From Stomorhina lunata (Eukaryota; Arthropoda; Insecta; Diptera; Rhiniidae): a stretch of 64,000 nt of DNA. Where the stretch lies: NCBI GenBank assembly GCA_933228675.1, contig OW121740.1, forward strand, positions 54,080,174 through 54,144,173. The letters are read 5' to 3'. Both the position numbers and the translations under genes were made by a program. This document shows, one piece after another, positions 10,094 through 22,005 of the stretch. Numbering within the stretch: the first letter of the stretch is position 1; the number at the start of each line of letters is the position of its first letter. Under the pieces are notes generated by a model. That model was not told the DNA's origin, made no database searches, and saw only the letters and a program-made list of their open reading frames with translations.

Positions 10094-12305
10094 TTACTTA
10101 CTTACTTAAATGGCCTATATTACAACCTGTTAAGGTCAAAGGCCGAGCATATTTTAGAATTCCATGCGCTTCGATCTTGTGCGCATATTCTCCAATTTCG
10201 TAAGCCAAGCTTGGTTAAATTTTCATCTACTTGGTCTTTCCATCGAAGTTTCGGTCGTCCTCGTCTTCGAGTTCCCTCGGGATCATGTTCAAACACTTTT
10301 CTTGCTGGAGTACTTTCATCCATTCGCACCACATGTCCCAGCCAACGCAAACGCTGCTGTTTAATGCGTTTTACTATGTCAATGTCAGCAAATAACTCAT
10401 ACAGCTCATGATTAAATCGATGCCGAAATTCATTGTTAATGCTGATTGGACCATAGATTTTTCGTAGGATTTTCCTCTCAAAGACTCCAAGAACAGCTTC
10501 ATCGGCTTGTGCAAGTGCCCATGATTCAGCACCATATAATAACACTGGTAGTATAAGCGTTTTGTAGAGCGTAATTTTAGTTCTTGTTGAGAGGATTTTA
10601 TTCCTAAGCTGCCTGCTTAGGCCGAAATAGCATCTGTTGGCAAGTATGATTCTTCTTTTAATTTCGATACTTATGTCATTATTTATATTTACTGCGGTAC
10701 CAAGGTAGACAAATTCTTTAACAACCTCGAAGCTATAGTTGTCCACGGTTACGTGTTGTCCAATTCTAGTGGATTGCTTGCTAGTAGAGACCATTAGTTT
10801 TGTTTTGGATTCATTGACTACTAGACCCATTTTCATTGATTCCTTCTCAATACTGGAAAATGCGGCAGTCACCTCACGCAATGTGTGCCCCATAATATCA
10901 ATGTCATCGGCAAAAGCGAGTAACATGTGCTTTCTGCTAAAAATTGTGCCAGTTGTATTAACTGCAGCACCACGCAAGATTTTCTCTAACAAAATGTTAA
11001 AGAGATCACATGATAAACTGTCGCCTTGCCTAAAACCTCGCTTATTTAAAAAGGGTTCTGAAAGGCTTTTACCTATTTTAACTGACGATGTTGTATCAGT
11101 TAATGTCATCCTGCACAACCTTATTAACTTCGTAGGAATGCCAAATTCTGACATTGATTTATACAGCTTTGTTCGTATTGGGCTGTCAAAGGCAGCTTTG
11201 TAGTCAACGAAGAGGTGGTAGGTGTCTATTTGCTTTTCTTGGGTCTTTTCCAGGATTTGACGCAGAGTAAAGATCTGGTCAGTGGTGGATTTACCTGGTC
11301 TAAAGCCACATTGGTAGGCCCCTATTATTTCGTTCATCTTGGGTTTTAGCCTTTCACACAGGATGCTCGATAAAATTTTGTAGGCAATTGAGAGGAGACT
11401 TATAGTTAGCGCATACGGATTTATCACCTTCTTTGTGCACTGGACAAAGAACACTGAGGCTCCAATCGTCAGGCATACGTTCTTCTAGCCATATAAAATT
11501 CAGAAGTTGAAACATGTACTTTATTAATTCATCACCTCCGGTCTTAAAAAGCTCTGCTGGTAATCCATCAGCACCCGCAGCTTTGTTATTTTTTAGACGA
11601 GATATTGCAGCTCTTATCTCACTTATGTTGGGTGGTGGGCATATAATGCCGTCATCACTGATTTGTTCAGGCATGTCATGATCACTTTCACTTGATACCA
11701 GCAATTTGCAGAAGTGCTCATTCCATAATTTCAAGACGCTCTCAGTATCCGTCACCAGGTTTCCTTGATTGTCCTTACATGAGAGAACACAATTGCTAAA
11801 ACCTTCAGTTTGGTGTTTGATTTTTTGGTAAAATTTTCTCATCTCATTTCGGCTCTTATACATCTCAATTTCATCAAAAACGCAATTCTCTATTTCTTTC
11901 TTTTTCCTTCTGAATATGCGTTTTTCTTCCCTCTTTTTTTCGCGGTATCTTTCCAAAGTTCCTCGCGTAACTACATTCTGTAGAGTTGCCATATAGGCTG
12001 CATTTTTTTCGTCTGTGGCATTATGGCATTCCTCATCATACCACGAGTTTTTAGGGTGAGGGGTTTGGAACCCTAGTGCCGATTTTGCAGCAGTTTTTAA
12101 AGCGTTGGCAATATGTTGCCACTGCTCATTTATATTACTGGAACTCGGAGCATTTTCTCTGAGAAATTGAGTTGCTCTTTGCGAGAAGTCGATGGCAGTT
12201 TGCTGGGATTTTAGCTTCGCAACATTAAACTTTCTTTGCGCTTCCGATTTTATCTTCCGAGAGACACTCAAGCGTGTTCTTACCTTTGATGCGACTAGAT
12301 AATGG
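10094..12305 (-). mobile_element. 5'-truncated non-LTR retrotransposon (LINE), 2212 bp
   Basis: Exact 13-bp target duplications TCTAATAAGCTAC flank it (10081-10093 and 12306-12318). The 3' end carries a short (AAGT)n tail, seen as TTACTTACTTACTTA at 10094-10108. It entered the loop of foldback E1. The 5' end is cut at the C-terminal end of the endonuclease domain, as expected of incomplete target-primed reverse transcription. Another truncated copy lies at 46089-46772, and short tails lie near 29163 and 62105. Confidence 0.9.
10120..12305 (-). pseudogene. LINE ORF2 (endonuclease C-terminus and reverse transcriptase), frameshifted
   Basis: The frame enters from the truncated 5' end with HYLVASKVRTRLSVSRK, typical of the end of an AP-endonuclease domain. 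It continues through the RT fingers (NNKAAGADGLPAELFK, LCPVHKEGDKSVCANYK). A frameshift near 11430-11440 then moves the rest to another frame (SLLSIAYKILSSILCERLKP). Later RT motifs are clear: QCGFRPGKSTTDQIF, FVDYKAAFD (motif A), RGFRQGDSLS (motif B) and FADDID (motif C, catalytic Asp pair). The C-terminus RLRWLGHVVRMDESTPARK and the region up to SAFDLNRL are typical of one large insect LINE group. The microsatellite tail suggests an RTE-like or related clade; the clade is uncertain. Confidence 0.9.
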
Positions 12306-13096
12306 TCTAATAAGCTACATATCTTTGAAATCGGTTAAACAGTTTTCGAGTTATTACAATTTTCACTGGCCATTACATGTCCTTGAGGACATAAATAAAC
12401 TTGATTTGTCAGCTTTAGGACCTGGGCGACACGTGTTAGCGTTGTCCAATTTGGCTAAAATTTTGTGGGTGAAAGTTCCTCACCAAATCTCACAATAATC
12501 TGACCGGCACTCCTTGAAATTCTAAAATCTATTTTTTTCACACATTTGAAAAACCCTGTATACGTATATCAAGCAAAAATATGAAATTTTGTGAAAATGA
12601 GTGAATTCACTTAATTGTGAATAAATTCGAAAATAATCAATCGATTTTTATGGTCGATATCTCGTTTTGTTTCTATTATCTGTGACTTTGCGACAGAATA
12701 ATGAATCTGAACATATTTTTGGTGTTTTCTATTTTTCATGATTTTTTTAAAACGAAAATTTTTGCCATTTTTACGTAAAAACTATATTTTTTTCTTAAGT
12801 TTTTTTATTATAACTCCGATACTATTGATCCGATTGAAACGCGATGTATAGACGAATTAAAGGCTATGTAAATTTTAATTTTTCTGATTTTATTTTAATA
12901 ATATCGAACTAGTAGTTTTTGAGCTATCATTAATTATTTGAAGAAACGTCTAAAAAAAATTGCAATTAAAAAAAAATTTTTTTTTTTAAAATCTTGCCAT
13001 AGAATTTAAAGATTTTACCATTTTTGTACTAAGGTAGCCATTATACATGAAATGTATATAGTGGTTACTCGAGCACATTTTTGCTGTTGCCCTGTG

Positions 13097-13231
13097 TAAT
13101 AGTTATAACCACTAAATTTAGCACAAGGAAGTTTTATATTAATGCCAGCCAGTGTGCAAAATTTTGTCACAATTGGTCACCATTTGACCATAGCTCTCAC
13201 ATAAAAAGCTTACGAAAACACAAAATACCAA
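13097..13231 (-). mobile_element. HINE family A fragment
   Basis: The reverse complement contains GAGAGCTATGGTCAAATGGTGACC and CACACTGGCTGGCATT, modules of family A. It is cut on one side by foldback E1 and on the other by the head of HINE B1. Confidence 0.65.
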
Positions 13232-15677
13232 CAAATAAAAGTGCTATATTCGCCTATGCCGAACCTTAAAAGCCCTTCACCAATGGTGTTCCAAAAATAA
13301 AGTTCAGAAGAGAATGAGTTTTTGGTCAATTGCAAGTATGTGTGTTTCTGATGACTGATTTAAGTCATACTAAAATAATAATATATGAATATTGATTTGC
13401 TGATCTGAGGAAGTTTAAAATCTAGAACAAGGCTTTTCAATGATTAAATGATTGCTTCTATTTAGATTAGACTTTTGACAACAACACTTACGTAAGATAT
13501 GTGTAAAAGCCATCATAATGTTCAAAAGTAACTTATTTAAGACATATTTTGGTATGCTGAAATCATGTTGGATGAGCTTTTAGATAGCATACCAACATAA
13601 CTTATATGTATAGGTATTAGATGTTAATATTGTTCTACGAAGTACAAATAAAAATAGTTCTACTTACAACTGAGACATAGCCAAAACTCGAATTCGATGC
13701 AAAATTATTTTTTTTTTTTATTTTCTTTTAAATTGTATTTTTTAATTTGTAAAAGAATGTCTTTTTGTTTAAAATTTCACAATTTGCGAATATTAGAGAG
13801 TGCTCTAAATAAAATTTGTAGTTGGATTTTCTTAAATAAAAATCAAACCTTTTAATATAAAAACTCTACAAAATACGCAAATATAATGACATATTATACA
13901 AAATCATTTAGCATTAAAATGTTTACTTAGTACTCGGGTTTTGAAAAATTATCGACTTTTTTCGGAAACCCTCTCATTAAAGATTTTACAGTTGTTTCTG
14001 ATACCTTTTTGGAGCATGTGTTCCACCTGCGCTTAAAATCGGACATGTTCTTGGAAATCTTTCCTGTGTTCTTCAATTCCTTTTTTACCAGAGCCCAATA
14101 TCTTTCCACAGGCCGAAGTTCTGGACAGTTAGGTGGATTTGCCTCTCGTGGTACAAAAATGACATTATTCTTTGAGTACCACTCAAGTGCCTTTTTTCCA
14201 TAATGGCATGATGCCAAATCGGGCCAAAAAAATGTAGTCACTCTGTGCTCTCTTAAAAAGGCTGACAACTGTTTTTGTAGGCACTCCTTTATATAAATTT
14301 CTGTGTTTATTGTGCCAGATGTCACAAATACTTTACTTCTTTTGCCACAACTGCAAATAGCTTGCCACACGAGAAACTTCTTAGGGAATTTTATTTTTTT
14401 GTGCGAAACTCTTGCCGAACATTGCCCCGTTTATCAGCAACATAAAAATCTTGACCAGGAAGTTGGAAAAGTCTGCCAGTACGTATGTTTCATCATCCAT
14501 CACACAACAGGTGTATTTTTTAATAAAATCAGACTTCAATTTTTTCGCTCGTTTTTATACCCACCATCAAAAAGAATGGGGGGTATATTGAGATTGTCAT
14601 TCCGTTTGTAATTTCCTTAATATTGGCTCAAAAATCAAAAACGATATATATTCTGAATCCTTATGAAATTTTAAGACGATTGAGCGATGTCCGTCTGTCT
14701 GTCCGTCTGTCTGTCTGTCTGTCTGTTGAAATCACGATAACGCCTAAACGAAAGGAGCTAACTCACTGAAACTTAGCAAAAACATTCTTCATTTATAAGA
14801 AAATTTTGGTATTGAAATTGGGCAAAATCGGTTAACATTTGACCATAGCTCCCGTATAACCTCGTCTAGACTAGTCGCTTATTTGCTACTAACTGACAAA
14901 TTATAATAGCTATGATGACAAAATTTGGTATCTAGAAGTTTTCTCCTAGGCAGCATATAAAATTTCATCGAAATCGGTTCACATTTAACCATAGCTCCCA
15001 TATAAAAAACATACGGAAACAGCCAAAATTCCACCTGAAATTCACTAAAATGCCAACAAATGCTAAATGCTATTTGTGCCAAATTTAGCACAAATAAGTC
15101 TTATGTGAATACCAGCCAGTGTGCAAAATTTTGTCACAATCGGTCACCATTTGACCATTGCTCCCATATAAAAAACTTACAGAAACAAAAAAATACAAAA
15201 AGAAAAGGAGATTTATGTCCGTCTGTCCGTCAGATAAAAGCGCGACAGCTCCTTAACTACAAAAGCTAGAGAGACAAAATTTTACAAAAGTATTTCCGAT
15301 ATGTAACAAAAGTTGTGTACTGAAAATGGGCGACAAACACATAAATGCTGATAAATTGAGTACAATTGTGATAGCTATGAGACTAAATTTAGTATAGAGA
15401 AGTTTTATGCAACTATTGGTCAGTATATCAAATTTTATAGGAATCGGTCCATATTTGACTATAGCTTTCATATAAAAAACACTCCCAGAAACCAAAAAAT
15501 GTTTAGCAAGGACCAGTTAAAAGCTATTAAATTAGAAACTGTGACAGCTATTGCCACTTAATTTTGCAAGAATAAGCCCTGTATAAATACCAGCCAGTGT
15601 GTGAAATTTTGTTACAATCGGTCAACATTTGGCTATAATTCTTATATATTTATATTACATCCCCTTTTTTATATCTA

Positions 15678-16495
15678 CAGGGTGGCCCAGAAAGACCGAA
15701 GTGGTGTGAATTCCTTATAACTTTTTTATTATAATTTTTTTTTCTTTTCTTTTCAGTATTTTGTAAAGAACACTTGGATAATTTATAATGGAGCAATACA
15801 CAATTGAACAACGTGCCCAAATTGTTGAAATTTACTTTTCAAATCAACGGTCCATTGTGTTGACTCAGCGTGCATACCGTCCACACGGCTGACAATATTC
15901 AAGTGGTACAGGAGAGTATTCGGGAGGATCCAGAAACATCAACCAGGAGACGTTCGTCACAACTGGGCCTCTCAAGAACGTCGCTGCAGCGAATTTTGCA
16001 CACCATAGGATTGTTTCCATACAAAATTCAACTTGTCCAAGAATTGAAACCAACAGATTACCAGCAACGACTTGACTATGCAATTTATTTCCAGCAAAAA
16101 GCACAAGAGAATCCAAATTTTTTTCATAACTTAATAATGAGTGACGAAGCCCATTTTCAATTAAATGGGTTCGTTAACAAGCAAAACTGTAGGATATGGG
16201 CTACCGAAAACCCGAGAGTACTTCATCAACGACAATTGCACCCAGTTAAGTGTACCGTTTGGTGCGGTGTTTCTTCAGAAAGGATCATTGGCCCATTTTT
16301 TTTTGAAAATGAACAAGGTGTCGCCATTTCCGTCAATGGTGATCGATATCGGGCCATGTTGCAAAATTTTGTAAGGCCAGCCGTGGAAAACCATCCGCAA
16401 ATATGGTTCCAACAGGATGGAACCACAGCGCACACTGCGAGGGCCGCAATGACTCTTTTACGCGACATCTTTGGTGAAAGAATAATTTCTCGTAA
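15678..16495 (+). mobile_element. 3'-truncated mariner-like element inside HINE A2
   Basis: The left end is CAGGGTGGCCCAGAAAGACC next to TA (15676-15677). The right end is missing: the transposase stops before its third Asp and HINE A sequence resumes at CATATTAAGATTATG. Compared with copy A1, about 28 bases of the HINE are also missing at this junction. Truncation therefore went together with a deletion of flanking DNA. Confidence 0.85.
15788..16495 (+). pseudogene. Mariner-like transposase fragment
   Basis: The frame starts MEQYTIEQRAQIVEIYFSNQ, a DUF4817-type N-terminus. It ends in a stop after RAYRPHG because a segment of about 40 codons appears to be missing. The frame resumes with TADNIQVVQESIREDPETS, PYKIQLVQELKPTDYQQRLD, MSDEAHFQLNGFVNKQNCRI (first Asp) and WFQQDGTTAHTARAAM (second Asp). 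It is cut after GERIISRN, before the third Asp. It is related to, but clearly distinct from, the mariner copies at 4292 and 47808, and it retains the KP-to-SDEAHF linker those copies have lost. Confidence 0.88.
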
Positions 16496-18325
16496 CATAT
16501 TAAGATTATGTATATGGTAGATGCATTAGGAACTCCTAACAAAATATATGAACCTGTCGTATTACTATCAACTTCTTTATCTTAACTTAATATTAAGCTA
16601 AACGAAAAGTATTTAACAACTTATTAATGTAAAACCATACCCGGTTACGATAACGAATTTTTTTCAAAGTAAATAATTACTAGGGAAACCACTTACACAC
16701 TTTTGAATGTTGAACTATAAAGCTACTGCAACCGAAGTTATTCCAAATATTTTACCAACAATACCAACTAGCGTAACAACTTTTTTCCAATTTGGTCCAC
16801 GTTTTGAATTTGCTGCTGCCTCGTAGATATATGAGATATGTTTCTAAATTTAGCACAACTTGATGGTGGGTATATAAGATTCGGCACAGCCGAATATAAC
16901 ACTCTTACTTGTTTTGCTTCTAAGTTCTTTATAGCATTGCGATCTGGAACCTTTTGGACTTTGTATGTCTTCAGTCCAGCATAAGCTTTGACTCTATGTG
17001 CAAAATTCGTAGAACATTTCACCGTACGAGCTGCTTTTCTTAAAGAAGTGTTAGGCGCTCTTCGAAAGAGTCGGTCGACTTCGTTTGCCTTACCAATATC
17101 TGTAGGACCTTTTTTCCTCCCTGAGCCAGGTTTTCTTTCAATGCTCAGGTTTTCCTTATGCCGTCTGATGGCATTAGAAACCGTTTGAGGGTCAACTTTC
17201 AAATTTTTAGCTATTTTTTAAAAGTCGGATTTAAAGTTTTAATTATGTTTTCACGAACTCATTTTTCTCAGTCCATTTTGATTGAAATAACTATTGAAAA
17301 TTAATAATTTCTAAAATAATAGTATCTGACATATCTATAGAAACTAACTTGATCAAAAAATAAATTATTTCTTGCACTATGGATAAATTTTGTCTAAAAT
17401 AGTAAATGCATATTTTTTTTAGAACACTCTTTATACTGACATGAATTATATATCAGATTTTAGAAAATCCTCCAAAGCATAACGATCGAAATAGATACAT
17501 TACAATCTGAGATAATGCCAAAACTCTAAATTCGATGTCCCGAAAATCACCGAATTAAACAAATAAAAAAAAACTTTTTCGAACTATATATCAATTTTAG
17601 GAAATCATTCAACGCAACACGCTACTGAATTTCATCAAAGTCGGTAGATCAATAACTGAGATATCGCCAAAAGATATTCATTTATATTTATATTATATTA
17701 TAAATTTTATATTATATTTTTTTTAATTCTCGAATTATACATCAGATTAAAAAAAAAAACTCCAACTCAGCATGCTATTAAATTTCATCAAAATCGGTCT
17801 ATAAACACCAGAGATATCGCCATTCGATGAGAATTTAATTTTATTTTTTAAACTGTATTTTTCAAAAAAAAATAATTTCGTCAAAAAACTGTGTTTTTTT
17901 TTAAAAAGTTTTTTGAACTGTATTTCAAATTTTAGGAAATCATTCAACGCAGTACACTATTGAATTTCATCAAAATCGTTGGATCAATAACCGAGATATC
18001 GCCAAAGCAAGAGATATCGATGTACGTAAATTGACAAATTTTCGAAAAAAAATTAAAAAAAACAATATTAAAAAAAAATTCGAATTATATATCAGATTTT
18101 AGAAAATGCTATTAAATATCATCAAAATCGGTCTGTAAACACCAGAGATATCGCCAAATTTTAAAATTCGAGAAGAATTAAACAAAAAAAAAATTTTTTA
18201 ACTCTATATTTCAAAAAAAAAATTTTCAATTTCGTCAAGAAACTGTGTTTTTTTTTAAAGCTATCTATCAGATTTTAAGAAATCATGCAAGGCAGCACAC
18301 TATTGAATTTCATCAAGATCAGTAT

Positions 18326-18369
18326 ATCAATAACCGAGATATCGCCAAAGCGATATCTCGGTTATTGAT
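18326..18369. repeat. Perfect 19-bp palindrome, 6-base loop
   Basis: Arms 18326-18344 and 18351-18369 (ATCAATAACCGAGATATCG and complement) flank CCAAAG. It lies at a unit boundary in the tandem part of HINE B1, where the sequence switches strand briefly. Confidence 0.85.
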
Positions 18370-18993
18370 CTATTTTTTTTTTTAATTTGTCAATGAAAAT
18401 TGACAAATTAAAAAAAACAGTATTTTTTAAGAAATATTTTTGAATTACATATCAGATTTTAGAAAATACTCCAACGCAACATGCTATGAAATTTTATCAA
18501 ACTGGGTCTACAAATACCAGAGATATCGCTAAAATTCAAAATTCGATGAGTATTTTAGCGATATCTCAGGTGTTTATAGACCGATTTTAATCGAAAATCG
18601 AAGGGAAATTTCCTAAAATCTGGTATACAATTCGTCTGCGTACACACATCAGGACCTCCACAAACTTGATTTCAGCAGACAGACAGACGGACATGGCTAA
18701 ATCGACTCTCCTGGCGATTCTGAGTCGATCGTTATAATTTTTATGGGGTCTAAGACGAATAATGAAAAAATTACAAACAGAATGACAAACTTATAATACC
18801 TTTTCACCTATTGGTGAGGGGTATAAGAAGAATACCAGGGCGGTATATTAACGAAGAGCAGGAGTCCATGAAAAATTAGACTCAGTAATGCACAATTTGC
18901 TAACTTTTAATAGACTGAATAATTTAAATGAATCAGACTATCACACCAGCCTAAACAAATCTTCCTATAAAGTGGTTCCCAAACATAAGACTA

Positions 18994-19721
18994 CACTCAG
19001 GAAATTATTACAGTAACTGATTGAATGTTGTTTAGGAAATTTTCGGTTATGTTGTTTTCAAATGAATATTCATTTAAATTTATATGAAAATTGATTTTTA
19101 ACATATTTATACATTTGTTTAAAAAACAACCTACAAAAAAATACTGAAAATCCGTAACATTTGAAAATATCAGTTGTTTAGTTTTAATAAATTTTTTCAA
19201 TTATTGTATCAAATATAATTCGTATTTGTTTAGTTATTGGTTTTCCTTAAGTATCTTAGGTTTGCTTACTGAAGAAACTTTTATATATTGGCCGCCTATC
19301 ACGGGGTATGGCCTAAGCAAACAACAAACGTTGTTTTGTCTGTTTGGTTTTTTGATGCCTTAAAGGATATAACCTTTTTATGGTTTCGTCTTTTATGTTA
19401 CGTTAATTACAAAAACAAATGAAAATTGTCCGTTTTACGGAAATTTTACGTAGTTTTTTACCATTCAATTTTTTAAAAATAAATGAAAATTTCCGTTTTT
19501 TATACTAAAAATGTAGTTTAAATTTTTGTCAGTAACTTTTTTGAAAACAACTGAATATTCCGTTTTTAAAACTGAAAATGTAGTTTAAATATTTGTCAGT
19601 TAAATTTAAATGAAATATTTATTGAATTTGAATGAAAAATCAGTTGACCGGTTTTTAAATGAATATTCATTCATTTCAAATTACATTTTAAGTTAATTTT
19701 ACTTACATAATATTCTGAGTG
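18994..19721 (+). mobile_element. TA-flanked MITE, copy 2 (728 bp)
   Basis: Same element as 7299-8027, with termini CACTCAGGAAATTATTA and CACTCAGAATATTA and duplicated TA (18992-18993, 19722-19723). I found only about five differences between the copies, so both moved recently. It lies in AT-rich DNA between HINE B1 and the actin gene. No transposase. Confidence 0.92.
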
Positions 19722-19723
19722 TA

Positions 19724-20640
19724 GTCTCCAAAAAATAAATTAATAATATTTCGCATGATTTCACTATTAGAGTGCGATCAGAGAGAAAGTGAAGAAAACC
19801 CCCACCATGACAATCAATATGTGAATATTAGTTATTTCGGAATAAGAATTGTATAGCTAATATAGGAGCTATGTGTGTCAAAATATGGGCAGAAAAATGC
19901 TAAGTTTTTTTAAATGGAGAATTGTAAAATAGGGACTTGTAAAAATTCATTGGTAGGTTTCTCGAACATTAAAATGTTTTTGAGCTGAACAATTTTTTTT
20001 TGATTTTAAAACTTATTTAATTAATAAAAATTTTACAAAAGAATAGAAACACAAGTAGTTTAAAAAAAAAGTGAAAAAATTAGCTTAAAACTAATAAAGA
20101 AAATTTGCAGAAAAGATTTAAAAAAATTCATAAGCCAATTATTTCGATATTTGTTGTTAGTTTTTCGTTTCATTTCTTCTTTTAAAAATAAAGAATAATT
20201 TCAATGAAATTTTCAATTTTCCTTTTTAGTTTTTTTGATGGTTTGTTTTAGTTTTTAATTTATTTAAAATTTTATTTTTATTAATTTTAATTTCAATGAT
20301 GATCCATTCATTCTTAATTAAATTTCATTATTATTTTAGATTTGTAAAATATGAATAATAAATTAAAAAGAAGAATTTTCAAAAACATGTAAAAACTTAA
20401 ATATCAAAAAAAGTTATTCAATTACTCCAAGACAATTTGTCTCTCTCTTTGCTGAGGTGTTGGGCAAGTGAGAGAGGAAATTGAGAGAGTGTAAGTAAGA
20501 AATGTGATGCTAAAGATCACCAGTTTCAAGTGAAGAAATTTTTTGATTAATAAAAGAGTTGTTTTTGTTTTTTTTATTTTTTGTTGTTTGTTACTGATGT
20601 TGGTGCTTTTTTTTTTTGTTAGTTTTTTTTTTTGTTAATA
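19724..20640. other. AT-rich intergenic stretch downstream of the actin gene
   Basis: No reading frame or repeat end was recognised. It contains poly-T runs, a GAGAGAG-rich patch near 20440-20500 and several AATAAA signals on the minus strand (for example complement of 20573-20578). Those could serve as alternative cleavage sites of the actin transcript. Confidence 0.5.
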
Positions 20641-20644
20641 GATT

Positions 20645-20650
20645 TTTATT
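20645..20650 (-). terminator. Candidate polyadenylation signal of the actin gene
   Basis: AATAAA on the minus strand about 160 bases after the actin stop codon, followed by T-rich DNA on the other strand. The motif is common in AT-rich DNA, so the site is only a candidate. Confidence 0.4.
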
Positions 20651-20809
20651 TTTATAATAAAACTAAAAATTAAAGTGGATGTGTGCTGTTTTTGTTGTGT
20701 TGGTATTGGTTCTTGTAGATGATGGTGTTTGTTGAATGTCGCATTTAAAACATAATTGTTGGTTGTGATCTTGGCTAAAGCTTGTGATAATCTTTTACTC
20801 AGAAAAGAT

Positions 20810-22005
<1,196 letters not shown>

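Larger units (their letters stand above)
9311..13096. mobile_element. Long foldback element E, copy 1 (split by a LINE)
   Basis: The ends are CACAGCACAACAAAATAAAA and, inverted, CACAGGGCAACAGC, flanked by TTA and TAA. The left arm (9311-10093) and right arm (12306-13096) are long diverged inverted repeats. Both carry, inverted to each other, the CTTCAAAT..TTAATGATA segment, a CGTCTATATATCGC-type segment and the TTAACACGT/ACGTGTTAG segment. The same arms flank element E2 at 51799-53940. A LINE has inserted in the loop, and without it E1 would be about 1.56 kb and non-coding. A 3-bp TWA target duplication is compatible with PIF/Harbinger, but the superfamily is not proven. Confidence 0.75.
14551..16914 (-). 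mobile_element. HINE family A, copy 2 (inserted in the Tc1-like transposase)
   Basis: In reverse complement it has the family-A head (AACAAGTAAGAGTGTTATAT plus the TTCGGCTGTGCCGAA hairpin, here at 16880-16914). It also has the family-A tail (ATACCCCCCATTCTTTTTGA, here at 14560-14590) and a GACR microsatellite at about 14693-14726. A mariner fragment at 15678-16495 interrupts it. The transposase reading frame breaks exactly at both edges. Confidence 0.85.
13927..17250 (-). pseudogene. Tc1/mariner-type DDE transposase pseudogene, split by HINE A2
   Basis: The N-terminal helix-turn-helix region survives at 16915-17250: VDPQTVSNAIRRHKEN, then PGSGRKKGPTDIGKANEVDR and KAARTVKCS. It stops at KNLEAK, where HINE A2 begins. 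The frame resumes at about 14550 with RAKKLKSDFIKKYTCCVMDD (first catalytic Asp in MDDETY), then has frameshifts near 14390-14470. It stays open through FFWPDLASCHYGKKAL (second Asp) to NPPNCPELRPVERYWA (final Glu) and the end at KKVDNFSKPEY. The acidic triad with a terminal Glu separates it from the mariner copies elsewhere in the window. I do not assign a named subfamily. Confidence 0.85.
13793..17433 (-). mobile_element. Tc1/mariner-superfamily transposon interrupted by HINE A2
   Basis: The inverted ends TTAGAGAGTGCTCTAAA and TAAAGAGTGTTCTAAA are flanked by TA (13791-13792 and 17434-17435). Removing HINE A2 (14551-16914) leaves about 1.28 kb, the usual size of such elements. It lies inside HINE B1 and encodes one broken transposase on the minus strand. 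Confidence 0.8.
13232..18828 (+). mobile_element. HINE family B, copy 1 (outermost layer of a four-level nest)
   Basis: The head AAAAGTGCTATATTCGCCTATGCCGAA followed by CCCTTCACCAATGGTGTTCC and the tail ACCTTTTCACCTATTGGTGAGGGGTATAA match the copy at 55441-58008. The insertion at 13793-17433 splits it. The 3' half (about 17440-18600) is made of at least six diverged direct repeats of ~100-125 bp, each with a version of ATATCAGATTTTAGAAAAT, AATTTCATCAAAATCGGT and GAGATATCGCC. GACA/GACG units occur near 18678. Non-coding. Confidence 0.75.
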
